Part shown: positions 1 through 7,174 of the stretch, piece after piece
Position numbering within the stretch: the first letter of the stretch is position 1
Layout of the letters: every line of letters starts with the position of its first letter
Origin: an uncultured Paenibacillaceae bacterium
Lineage (GTDB): Bacteria; Bacillota; Bacilli; Paenibacillales; DA-C8
Direction of reading: 5' to 3'
Length of the DNA: 12,194 nt
Assembly (NCBI GenBank): GCA_937957685.1
Contig: CALGAO010000076.1
Span: forward strand, 1 to 12,194
Translations under genes and position numbers: made by a program
The notes under the pieces: model-generated
Databases searched by the model: none
Told to the model about the DNA's origin: nothing
What the model saw: the letters and a program-made list of their open reading frames with translations, nothing else

Positions 1-595
1 CTGCATCTACACGCTCGATCGCTTTCATGTTGCACGGGATTTGAAACACTATTTACGCGACCTTCCCACGCATTGGAAAGCGGCGAGCCGGGCGCTGGCG
101 GCGTATGATCCGCAAGCGTTGTTCGCTGCAATCGACGCCGTTCCGGATGATCACATCCGCGAAGATCGCCGCGAGAATTGGGAACGATTCAAAGCCTTTT
201 TGCGCCGCCATGAAAAGCATCTCCTCGATTACCGTAAGGTACTCGAAGCAAACGGGTTGGATCCGGCAGGGATGCGTCCGATGGGAAGCGCAGAATCCCA
301 AATGCGGGTATTTGCGAAGCGAACGAAGCGCGGCGGATACAGCTGGAGTGTACGAGGTGTGCAAGCGATGCTGCGATCGATCATCATCCGCAGGGAAGGA
401 CGTACAGAGTTACCGGAAGGCAGACAGATTGAATCAACGGACAAGCAGCAAGCGGGGCCCCCATTCCGCATTCAGCAAATGTTCAAGAAGCCCAAAGCGT
501 TCACGACAGGCGTCATCAACGGGATGTTGCGAACGCTCCACACTTCGAAACAGAACAGTCCGTTGGGGATGGCATTGAAGGGATTGCGCGGATGA
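1..595 (+). CDS. ISLre2-family (UPF0236) transposase, 3' part only
   Basis: This is the C-terminal part of a transposase; the open frame runs in from the left edge (first complete codon at base 2) and ends with TGA at 593-595, so about 197 residues are visible. The stretch LDRFHVARDLKHYL near the left edge and the later MGSAESQM followed by RGGYSWSVRGVQAM are typical of the ISLre2/UPF0236 DDE transposase family. The glutamate in GSAES is a candidate for the last catalytic acidic residue, which is inference. A TTG at base 41 is not the real start, because the homologous sequence continues upstream of it. The protein would catalyse movement of its own insertion sequence. I could not identify the terminal inverted repeat in the bases that follow, so the element's right end is unplaced. 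A complete or truncated element are both possible, since the 5' part is outside the window. Confidence 0.85.
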   Translation, partial: CIYTLDRFHVARDLKHYLRDLPTHWKAASRALAAYDPQALFAAIDAVPDDHIREDRRENWERFKAFLRRHEKHLLDYRKVLEANGLDPAGMRPMGSAESQMRVFAKRTKRGGYSWSVRGVQAMLRSIIIRREGRTELPEGRQIESTDKQQAGPPFRIQQMFKKPKAFTTGVINGMLRTLHTSKQNSPLGMALKGLRG

Positions 596-747
596 GACCA
601 GGATGGTCATCCATAGCGAGGAAAGAAGAAATTAAAGCGCTGCCAAGATTGAAGCTGAAGCATAGATTTCACCAATCTCAGATTTCTGCCCACAATTGCT
701 TGACACACACGCTTCCACGAAGTGTGGAAGGGCCATTTGGCATTGTG
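596..747. other. Intergenic stretch behind the transposase
   Basis: No gene is visible here. GACCA at 596-600 and TGGTC at 604-608 form a short hairpin with no T tract, so it is not a convincing terminator. The right end of the ISLre2 element should lie somewhere in this stretch, but without the left end its inverted repeat cannot be recognised. A perfect inverted repeat at 712-730 (CTTCCAC, 5-nt loop, GTGGAAG) lies just upstream of the kinase promoter and could be an operator or a chance hairpin. Confidence 0.4.
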
Positions 748-756
748 TGATACAAT
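748..756 (+). promoter_or_regulatory. Extended -10 promoter of the kinase gene
   Basis: TGA followed by TACAAT at 751-756 matches an extended -10 element (TGn then a -10 hexamer with five of six consensus bases). No good -35 hexamer lies 16-18 bp upstream, which is common for extended -10 promoters. The predicted start is near 763, leaving a leader of about 42 nt before the ATG at 805. The inverted repeat at 712-730 would overlap the -35 position. Unlike the other upstream regions in the window, this one has no GTCG direct repeat. Confidence 0.5.
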
Positions 757-804
757 AGATGCATCCTGGGTCATCGGAGAATGCGGAGGTAAGGAGCTGG
801 AGAT

Positions 805-2544
805 ATGGCGAATCGGGAACGGTCCTGGCGGAAGAGATCACTTAGATACAAGCTGATGGCCATCGTATTGGTGATGACGGTGCCGCTCATCGGCATGCTG
901 ATCTACAACAATTTCTATGCCATTCACACCGTTCGTGATCAGGTGGCGGAATCCTATGAGAATACCTTGCATTTATACATGAGCCAGATGGATTCGGATC
1001 TGGCAGATATCGATATCTACATGAATCTCCTGGAGAGTGACCTGATCAGTCTGGGAAGAGCGCAGACGGATGATGATTATTATTACAACAAGCAGTATTT
1101 TCACAACAAGCTTGGCAAGGATATCGTCATTTTCGACTCCCTGACCTCGTTCTTCGTCTATTCAATCGCGAGAAATGATTATATGGGAATATACAGGAAC
1201 GACAGGAATTCCATCGAGATGAAGGAATCCATCGAGCGTCATGTGGCGGAATTGATCGAAACGGGCTCGATGCCCGCATCAAGAGGCGTCCGCAAATGGA
1301 ACCATATCCGGATCGGACAGGATTCCTATCTGGTGGATACCGTTTATTATGGCGAGGTTGTGCTGGGCGGGTTGATCCACACGGATTCGCTTCTCCAACC
1401 TCTGCAAGCCCTTCAGGTGGGGGAGAAGGGCAGCATCCTGTTCACCGATGATCGAGGAGAGCCGATCTCCCAGACAAACAGGATCTGGAATGAGGATATC
1501 GAGATTCGCAATGAGGATGGCTACTATCTGTCCGGCTCCAGGGACAGGTACCTGGTCGTGGGAACATCCTCGCAGAAAGGTTCCTTCAGCCTGGTCGCCC
1601 TGATACCGGATCAGCATATCCTGGCGAATCTCCCCTATCTTCAGGATATGATCTGGGTGGTGACCATCCTGTGTGCGCTCGTGATTCCCTTCGGCTTGTA
1701 TACGATGCGCAAGACGTTCCTGATCCCGCTGAATCAGGTGCTGACCGCCATGAAGAAGGTTCGGGCGGGGCAACTGGACAGCCGGGTGGAGATGGGAGTG
1801 ACATCGAACGAGTTCATCATGCTTGGCCATTCCTTCAACTCGATGATGGACGAGATCCAGACATTGAGAATCAATGTGTACGAAGAGCAGCTGAACAAGC
1901 AGAGAGAGGAGTTGCAGCGATTGCAGCTTCAGGTGAAGCCGCATTTCTTCCTGAACTCGCTCAACATCATCTACAATCTGGCCAAGGTTCGTAATTTCGA
2001 GCTGGTGCAGGAGATGGCGGTATCTCTGATCCAGTATTTCCGATTCATGTTTCGCAGCAATACGTCCTTCGTTCAACTGAGCGAGGAGTTGGAGCATACC
2101 TGCAACTATCTCCGCATTCAGAGCCTGAGATTTCCCGGCAGGTTGACCTGGTCGGTGGACGCGCCACCGTTTCTGGAATATACGCCGGTACCTCCGCTGA
2201 TCATCCAATCCTTCGTGGAGAACTCGATCAAGCATGCGGTCACGCTGGATGAGCCGATTCATATCTCGATCTCGATCGATTTTCTCGATCAGGCGGAAGG
2301 TTCCCAGATGATCATCCGGATCGAGGACAACGGTTCCGGCTTCCCCTCTGACGTCCTGAAGGTGTTGAAAGCGGGCGGCAGTGTCGTCAACGACAAGGGA
2401 GAGCATACCGGCATCTGGAATGTGCAGCGTCGACTCCGATTGCTGTACGGCGAACGATCCGGGATCCGGTTCGGGAACAAGTCGGATGCCGGAGGCGCGG
2501 TGGTCATCCTGGTGCTCCCGACGAACCCTGATCCTTCCGGCTGA
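805..2544 (+). CDS. YesM-type sensor histidine kinase
   Basis: A membrane sensor kinase of 579 residues. It should autophosphorylate on histidine and pass the phosphate to the response regulator encoded next door. A first membrane segment lies at about residues 14-36 and a second at about 283-300, enclosing an extracellular sensor region of roughly 240 residues. A HAMP linker follows (about 301-354). The His_kinase domain has the phospho-acceptor motif QVKPHFFLNSLN with H380; this is a variant of the more common INPHFLYNTL form. The ATPase domain shows the N box (VENSIKHAV, N473), DNGSGF (508-513) and HTGIWNVQRRL (534-544), so it looks catalytically intact. The start is set by AAGGAG at 791-796, eight bases before the ATG. 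In Bacillota such kinases usually sense carbohydrates or the state of their uptake; the ligand here cannot be read from the sequence. The gap to the regulator is 179 bp and contains a second promoter-like region. Confidence 0.93.
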   Translation: MANRERSWRKRSLRYKLMAIVLVMTVPLIGMLIYNNFYAIHTVRDQVAESYENTLHLYMSQMDSDLADIDIYMNLLESDLISLGRAQTDDDYYYNKQYFHNKLGKDIVIFDSLTSFFVYSIARNDYMGIYRNDRNSIEMKESIERHVAELIETGSMPASRGVRKWNHIRIGQDSYLVDTVYYGEVVLGGLIHTDSLLQPLQALQVGEKGSILFTDDRGEPISQTNRIWNEDIEIRNEDGYYLSGSRDRYLVVGTSSQKGSFSLVALIPDQHILANLPYLQDMIWVVTILCALVIPFGLYTMRKTFLIPLNQVLTAMKKVRAGQLDSRVEMGVTSNEFIMLGHSFNSMMDEIQTLRINVYEEQLNKQREELQRLQLQVKPHFFLNSLNIIYNLAKVRNFELVQEMAVSLIQYFRFMFRSNTSFVQLSEELEHTCNYLRIQSLRFPGRLTWSVDAPPFLEYTPVPPLIIQSFVENSIKHAVTLDEPIHISISIDFLDQAEGSQMIIRIEDNGSGFPSDVLKVLKAGGSVVNDKGEHTGIWNVQRRLRLLYGERSGIRFGNKSDAGGAVVILVLPTNPDPSG

Positions 2545-2599
2545 AAGGAAATGGATAAGGTCTCGTTCATGAGAAGAGCGAGACTTAGCCCTCCAGGTT

Positions 2600-2662
2600 G
2601 TCGAAAAAGTGTTATGTTCGAGTCTGAATAGCTATAGTGATCATCCATGAGCCTGATGTAAC
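2600..2662 (+). promoter_or_regulatory. Direct-repeat operator and promoter before the response regulator
   Basis: Two similar 18-bp half-sites lie 22 bp apart: GTCGAAAAAGTGTTATGT at 2600 and GTCTGAATAGCTATAGTG at 2622. The second starts 102 bp before the regulator ATG. The same arrangement occurs upstream of four other genes in the window. Candidate -10 hexamers are TATAGT (2633-2638) and TGTAAC (2657-2662, 35 bp after the start of the proximal half-site, the same distance as in the two GH2 promoters). The lack of a good -35 fits an activator-dependent promoter. If the site is bound by the adjacent regulator, the gene is autoregulated. Just upstream, TCTCG (2561-2565) and CGAGA (2579-2583) form a hairpin without a T tract, so the kinase transcript may also read through. 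Confidence 0.55.
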
Positions 2663-2723
2663 CTGAGGACAGGACAATATATTTTTACGAAAGACAGCAA
2701 GGAATACCCGGGAGGTGGCTGGC

Positions 2724-4343
2724 ATGAGTTACGAGATCCTGCTGGTAGATGATGAGATTCATGCGGTTGAAGGTGTCAGGGCGGATCTGGACATGGACAA
2801 GCTCAACATCTCGGCCCTGTACACCGCATACAATATCCGTCAGGCCAAGGAGATCTTTGATGCCAATCATATCGACATCCTGTTGTGTGACATCGAGATG
2901 CCGCAAGGAAGCGGTCTGGAGCTGCTGTCCTGGGTCAGAGAGCATCATCCGCGTACAGCGGCCATCTTCCTGACCAGCCACTCGGACTTCCATTATGCGA
3001 AGGAAGCGATGCGGCTCGGCAGTCTGGACTACCTGCTGAAACCGCTGATGAAGAGTGAACTGGAGGAAGCCATTCGCAAAGCGCAGAACGTGATCAACCA
3101 TCAGAGCGAGGTGAGCAAACTGAACCGCTCCCATCAGCTGTGGATGAAGCATCAGACCCTGGTCATCGAGCGGTTCTGGCTGGATCTGATCAACCAGACG
3201 ATTCCGAGCCATCTTCAAGCGATACGTGAGCAGATCGAAAGGGCGAATCTGCCCATCCTGGAGGAAGCGCTGTTCGTCCCGGTGCTGATCTCTGTGAAGA
3301 ACTGGAACAAGTCGCTGAGCCGCCGCGATGAGAAGATCATGGAATATGCGCTCAAGAAAACGGCGGAAGAGATCATGATCGCAACCAACAACGGCATCGT
3401 CTTCCAACTGGAACCGGCCAAGCTGATGGTCATCTATACTGGAGATGTTCGGGAAGCGTGGTACTCGGATGAGATCGAACGGGCCTGTGCCAGATACATC
3501 GAGTTTTGCCGCCAATACTTCTACTGTGACCTGACATGTTACAAGGGCGCGGCTGTCAGGGTGCAGGAAATGGCCGGACTGGTGGCGGAGTTAAAGGAGC
3601 GGGACAGGCATAACGTCGCATTCTTCAATCAGGTATATATCTGCAGGAATGAGGCTGGCCAGATGGAGAGCTGCCCGGTTGAGATCCCGGATACGAACAT
3701 CTGGATGACGTTGCTCAAAACCGGGAAAACGGAGATCGTGGTTCATCAAGTCAGGGAGCTTCTGGATGGTCTCGTCGAGTCAAAGGCGATCGATCTGAAC
3801 AGACTGTACCAGTTTCGAGAAGACTTTGCCCAGGCCTTGTATACGTTTCTGAACTTGCGAGGCATCCAGGCGCACCAATTGTACGGGGACGAAGTATCGC
3901 GGCTGCTGTCCGAGAAGGCGGTGCGCTCCGTGAACGATATGATGTCCTGGGTTCAGCATGCGGTGAGCAAGGCGCTGCATCAGGTGGAAGCGGTCCAGGA
4001 GGCGGGAGAGGTCGTGGACCTGATCAAGGCCTTCATCGCCAATCATATCGATCAGGACCTGTCTCGGGAAGTGATCGCCGGACAGGTCTATCTGAATCCT
4101 GACCATCTCTCCCGTCTGTTCAAGAAAGAAACCGGATATTCCATATCGGAGTATGTGCTGAAGGAACGCATCACGCTTGCGCAAGAACTGTTGACACGGA
4201 CCTCTATGTCGATCAGTGAGGTTGCCTTGTCCGTCGGCTACAGCAATTTCTCTCACTTCACGAAGATCTTCAAGAAATACGCCGGTCTGGGGCCCATGGA
4301 ATACAGACTGAAGCATGCAGAGGAGGGCAAGCCAGGTGAATAA
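2724..4343 (+). CDS. YesN-type response regulator, CheY receiver plus AraC DNA-binding domain
   Basis: A 539-residue transcription regulator, the likely partner of the upstream kinase. The N-terminal receiver (about 1-120) has the acidic pair D9/D10, the phospho-acceptor D56 in LLCDIEMP, T84 in FLTSHSDF and K107 in LLKP, so all expected residues are present. A poorly conserved linker of about 300 residues follows, as is usual for YesN proteins. The C-terminal AraC-type domain (about 430-530) carries two helix-turn-helix units, the second in the typical form ISEVALSVGYSNFSHFTKIFKK with GPMEYR after it. I chose the ATG at 2724 because GGAGG at 2711-2715 sits eight bases before it; a GTG at 2715 overlaps that ribosome binding site. 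AraC-type domains normally bind direct repeats about two helical turns apart, which matches the 22-23 bp repeats found here, including one before this gene. Confidence 0.94.
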   Translation: MSYEILLVDDEIHAVEGVRADLDMDKLNISALYTAYNIRQAKEIFDANHIDILLCDIEMPQGSGLELLSWVREHHPRTAAIFLTSHSDFHYAKEAMRLGSLDYLLKPLMKSELEEAIRKAQNVINHQSEVSKLNRSHQLWMKHQTLVIERFWLDLINQTIPSHLQAIREQIERANLPILEEALFVPVLISVKNWNKSLSRRDEKIMEYALKKTAEEIMIATNNGIVFQLEPAKLMVIYTGDVREAWYSDEIERACARYIEFCRQYFYCDLTCYKGAAVRVQEMAGLVAELKERDRHNVAFFNQVYICRNEAGQMESCPVEIPDTNIWMTLLKTGKTEIVVHQVRELLDGLVESKAIDLNRLYQFREDFAQALYTFLNLRGIQAHQLYGDEVSRLLSEKAVRSVNDMMSWVQHAVSKALHQVEAVQEAGEVVDLIKAFIANHIDQDLSREVIAGQVYLNPDHLSRLFKKETGYSISEYVLKERITLAQELLTRTSMSISEVALSVGYSNFSHFTKIFKKYAGLGPMEYRLKHAEEGKPGE

Positions 4344-4368
4344 ATCGGGGTTCTGTTTCAATTGTCTG

Positions 4369-4397
4369 ACCGATGTCTCATATGACATCGGTTTTAT
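4369..4397 (+). terminator. Rho-independent terminator after the regulator
   Basis: ACCGATGTC (4369-4377) pairs with GACATCGGT (4384-4392) around a 6-nt loop, a perfect 9-bp stem followed by TTTTAT. It lies 26 bp after the regulator stop and before the GH2 promoter, separating the two transcription units. Confidence 0.8.
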
Positions 4398-4408
4398 CGT
4401 TCCCGAAA

Positions 4409-4471
4409 GTCGGCAAATGACAAACAGGAAGTCGGATTATCGTTAGTCAGTCCCTTACTCCAGGAGATAAG
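4409..4471 (+). promoter_or_regulatory. Direct-repeat operator and promoter before the first GH2 gene
   Basis: Half-sites GTCGGCAAATGACAAACA (4409) and GTCGGATTATCGTTAGTC (4431) are 22 bp apart. The proximal copy ends in TTAGTC (4443-4448), a weak -35, followed after 17 bp by GATAAG (4466-4471), a four-of-six match to -10. The ATG is 90 bp after the start of the proximal half-site. The proximal copy is close to the one before the second GH2 gene (GTCGGCAAATCGTTAGTG at 11912), sharing ATCGTTAGT. Confidence 0.6.
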
Positions 4472-4520
4472 ATGATCATCAGGTGAATATGGATGAGATC
4501 ACAAGGAGAGGAGACCGATC

Positions 4521-6938
4521 ATGATCAGATTATCCTTCAACGACGGTTGGACGGTGGGCAAGAGAAGAGGCTTCTTTAATCTTGCGCCCGCGGAGGCGTC
4601 ACAGCCCGTCACCCTGCCCCATGATGCGATGATCGCCCAGAAACGCGACGCGCAAGCAGTGAGCGGCAACAAGAAAGGGTTCTTCCCGGACAAAACGTGG
4701 GAATATGTCAAGAAGTTCGAGGTTCCGAAGGAATACAGGGACAAAAGGGTTTACTTCGAATTCGAAGGGGCCTATAACCAGGCCATGGTTTACATCAACG
4801 GCGATTATGCTGGGCAGCGTCCCTATGGCTATTCGCACTTCTACATCAAGGCGGACCCCTATCTGCGATATGGCGAAGACAACGAGATCAAGGTGGTGGT
4901 GAGAAGCCATGACGATTCCCGCTGGTATACGGGAACCGGCCTCTATCGAAACGCCTGGATCATCGCAGCCAATCTGGTGCACATCGCGCTGGACGGCGTG
5001 AGGATCACCACGCCTGATATCACCGATGAACGCGCCGTTGTTCATGTGGCTACCACGATCGAGAATGAAGGCATCCATCCGCAACCGATGACGGTTGTTG
5101 CTGAGGTGTACGATGCAGACGGGCAACTGGTGGCTTCAGATCGGAGTCCGTTCACCGCTTTCGCAGGCGCATCAGCCGTCCTGAGGCAGAGGTTGTATGT
5201 GAAACAACCGAGGCTGTGGAATGTGGACACCCCGTATCTCTACACGCTCCGCATCAGGATGATGGACGATGACGATGTGATCGATGAAGAAGTTCAAACT
5301 TTCGGGATTCGCAGCCTGTCGCTGGATCCGGAATATGGGCTGAGAATCAATGGCCAGGTGATCAAATTGCGCGGCGCCTGCATCCATCACGACAACGGGG
5401 TCCTGGGGGCTGCCGCCATAGCTCGTGCGGAGGAGAGGCGAATCGAAATCCTGAAGGAAGCCGGATTCAACGCGATCCGCAGCGCGCACAACCCGGTCAG
5501 CAAGGCGATGCTGGATGCCTGTGACCGTCTCGGCATGCTGGTGATGGATGAATGCTTCGATATGTGGACAGAGAGCAAATCGGACTACGATTACGCCTTG
5601 AGCTTTCCCGCCTGGTGGGAGAAGGATGTGGAGGCGATGGTCAGCAAGGACTTCAATCATCCGTCCGTCATCCTCTATTCCATCGGCAACGAAATTCCGG
5701 AGACCGGCAGCGCTCATGGCGCGGCATGGGGGAGGAAGATCGCGGAGAAGATCCGAAGCCTCGACAGCACCCGCTATGTGACGAATTCGATCAATGGCAT
5801 CCTGTCGGTGATCAATCCGTTGATGAAATGGATGAAGGAGCAAGTCTCGGGCGATCTGAACTCGACGATGGCAAATGCCGCAGAAGCGATGAAGCGAGCC
5901 CAGGAAAACCCGCTGGTGACGAAGCTGGTGGCGGAGTCCTTCGCGGTGGTGGATATCGCTGGCTATAACTATGCGGACAACCGCTATGTGATGGACAAGG
6001 AGCTGTTCCCGAACCGCATCATCGTCGGCAGTGAGACTTACCCTAGGGATATCGCGAGCAACTGGAAGCTGGTGAAGGAGAACGGCCACGTCATCGGGGA
6101 TTTCACCTGGACGGGCTGGGATTATCTTGGTGAAGCGGGCATCGGCAAACCCTATCTGGAAGATGGGGGATTCGGCTTCGCGGGCGGTTACCCATGGGTG
6201 ATCGCCTACTGCGGTGATATCGACATCACCGGTCATCGCCGACCGGCCTCGTATTACCGGGAGATCGTCTTCGGTCTCAGGAAAGAGCCATATATCGCCG
6301 TCCAGCGGCCGCAACACTACGGCAGGCCAACTGCCAACAACCCGTGGAGCTGGAGCGATTCCATTTCCAGCTGGAGCTGGGAGGGCTATGAAGGCCAACC
6401 GATCATCGTGGAGGTTTATTCGGATGCGGATGAGGTTGAACTGGTGCTGAATGGCGAACGCATCGGACGAGCCGGTGCAGGTGAGGCCAACGGGTACAGG
6501 GCGGTATTTGATACGGTGTATGAGCCTGGAGAACTGGTCGCGATCGCATATGCCGACGGAGTCGAATCCGGCAGGATGACGCTCAGGTCTGCAGGAGCAG
6601 GATTGCATCTGAAGGTAGAAGCGGACAGAGTACGCATCAAGGCGGATGATCAGGACCTGGCATATGTGAGTATCTCGATCGTGGACGATCAGGGAATCGT
6701 GAAGCCGCTGTCGGACCGGAAGGTCAAGGTGACGGTGGACGGTGCGGGCGTTCTGCAGGGCTTCGGCAGCGCCAATCCTGAGACGGAGGAAGACTTCACG
6801 GACGATGTCCATACGACCTTCGACGGACGGGCATTGGCGGTGATCCGCCCGACGGGTGCAGGCAAGATTCGCGTTCAGGCGGAGGCAGAAGGCTGTCCTC
6901 CACAGATGATCGAGATTGAGGCGTCTTCCACCAGGTGA
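4521..6938 (+). CDS. Glycoside hydrolase family 2 enzyme (beta-galactosidase-like), cytoplasmic
   Basis: An 805-residue retaining glycosidase that should remove a beta-linked sugar from the non-reducing end of oligosaccharides. Order of domains: sugar-binding jelly roll (about 1-155, with PHDAM, GAYNQAMVYING and SRWYTGTGLYRNAW), immunoglobulin-like domain (about 156-265), TIM barrel (about 270-575), then two C-terminal beta domains (about 585-690 and 695-800) resembling the DUF4982 and C5 modules of many GH2 enzymes. The acid/base is E391 in SIGNEIPE and the likely nucleophile is E505 in VGSETYPRD. FNAIRSAHNP and VMDECFDMW are further GH2 signatures. There is no signal peptide, so it acts inside the cell. 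AGGAG at 4509-4513, seven bases before the ATG, supports the start. It is a single-gene unit between two terminators, with its own direct-repeat promoter. Galactosidase is the safest guess; glucuronidase or another specificity cannot be excluded. Confidence 0.92.
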   Translation: MIRLSFNDGWTVGKRRGFFNLAPAEASQPVTLPHDAMIAQKRDAQAVSGNKKGFFPDKTWEYVKKFEVPKEYRDKRVYFEFEGAYNQAMVYINGDYAGQRPYGYSHFYIKADPYLRYGEDNEIKVVVRSHDDSRWYTGTGLYRNAWIIAANLVHIALDGVRITTPDITDERAVVHVATTIENEGIHPQPMTVVAEVYDADGQLVASDRSPFTAFAGASAVLRQRLYVKQPRLWNVDTPYLYTLRIRMMDDDDVIDEEVQTFGIRSLSLDPEYGLRINGQVIKLRGACIHHDNGVLGAAAIARAEERRIEILKEAGFNAIRSAHNPVSKAMLDACDRLGMLVMDECFDMWTESKSDYDYALSFPAWWEKDVEAMVSKDFNHPSVILYSIGNEIPETGSAHGAAWGRKIAEKIRSLDSTRYVTNSINGILSVINPLMKWMKEQVSGDLNSTMANAAEAMKRAQENPLVTKLVAESFAVVDIAGYNYADNRYVMDKELFPNRIIVGSETYPRDIASNWKLVKENGHVIGDFTWTGWDYLGEAGIGKPYLEDGGFGFAGGYPWVIAYCGDIDITGHRRPASYYREIVFGLRKEPYIAVQRPQHYGRPTANNPWSWSDSISSWSWEGYEGQPIIVEVYSDADEVELVLNGERIGRAGAGEANGYRAVFDTVYEPGELVAIAYADGVESGRMTLRSAGAGLHLKVEADRVRIKADDQDLAYVSISIVDDQGIVKPLSDRKVKVTVDGAGVLQGFGSANPETEEDFTDDVHTTFDGRALAVIRPTGAGKIRVQAEAEGCPPQMIEIEASSTR

Positions 6939-6971
6939 AAAATCAGCGGATGTTGATCGTGAGATAGGGCC

Positions 6972-7009
6972 AAAGGCAGATGCAGATGGTTTCTGCTTTG
7001 CCTTTTTTG
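6972..7009 (+). terminator. Rho-independent terminator after the first GH2 gene
   Basis: AAAGGCA (6972-6978) pairs with TGCCTTT (6999-7005) and GCAGA (6982-6986) with TCTGC (6992-6996), with a small internal loop between the two helices and a 5-nt apical loop. A run of six T (7003-7008) follows. Confidence 0.8.
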
Positions 7010-7025
7010 TAGCTAAGGTCAACTG

Positions 7026-7088
7026 GTCGTCAATTTGCTATGAAAAAGTCGAAAATGTGGTAGATACAAGGATTCATTTCTATTAGTG
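7026..7088 (+). promoter_or_regulatory. Operator region before the GH43 gene, possibly three half-sites
   Basis: Half-sites start at 7026 (GTCGTCAATTTG), 7048 (GTCGAAAATGTGGTAGAT) and 7071 (GATTCATTTCTATTAGTG), at steps of 22 and 23 bp. The 7048 copy closely matches the distal copy before the regulator (GTCGAAAA, then A or T, then GTG). The 7071 copy has lost the GTCG core but keeps TTAGTG at the same offset as the copies before the GH2 genes, so its assignment is weaker. A -10 is unclear: TATTAG (7081) and TATCAT (7109) are both possible. Either start point places the transcript start at or after the in-frame ATG at 7094, which argues for the ATG at 7175 as the real start. Confidence 0.5.
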
Positions 7089-7174
7089 TAGAAATGGAAG
7101 AGTATGGTTATCATGTCCGATCGGACGAATGTGAATCCAGACATATCATCGCCCATGAAGGAGAGTGCGCCCCT

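Noticed and set aside
700..705. TTGACA as a -35 box for the kinase
   Set aside because: It is 45 bp from the TACAAT hexamer, and no -10 lies 16-18 bp downstream of it.
1279..2406. 375-codon open frame on the minus strand
   Set aside because: Antisense shadow of the kinase gene; no domain and no ribosome binding site were seen.
2560..2584. GTCTCG/CGAGAC hairpin as terminator of the kinase gene
   Set aside because: The stem is only 6 bp with a 13-nt loop and no T run follows.
5172..7022. 616-codon open frame on the minus strand
   Set aside because: Antisense shadow of the GH2 gene, whose catalytic motifs are clear; it also reads through the terminator region.
7094..7174. Upstream in-frame ATG that would extend GH43 by 27 residues
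   Set aside because: No ribosome binding site, the extra residues do not look like the family, and the predicted transcript start lies at or after it.
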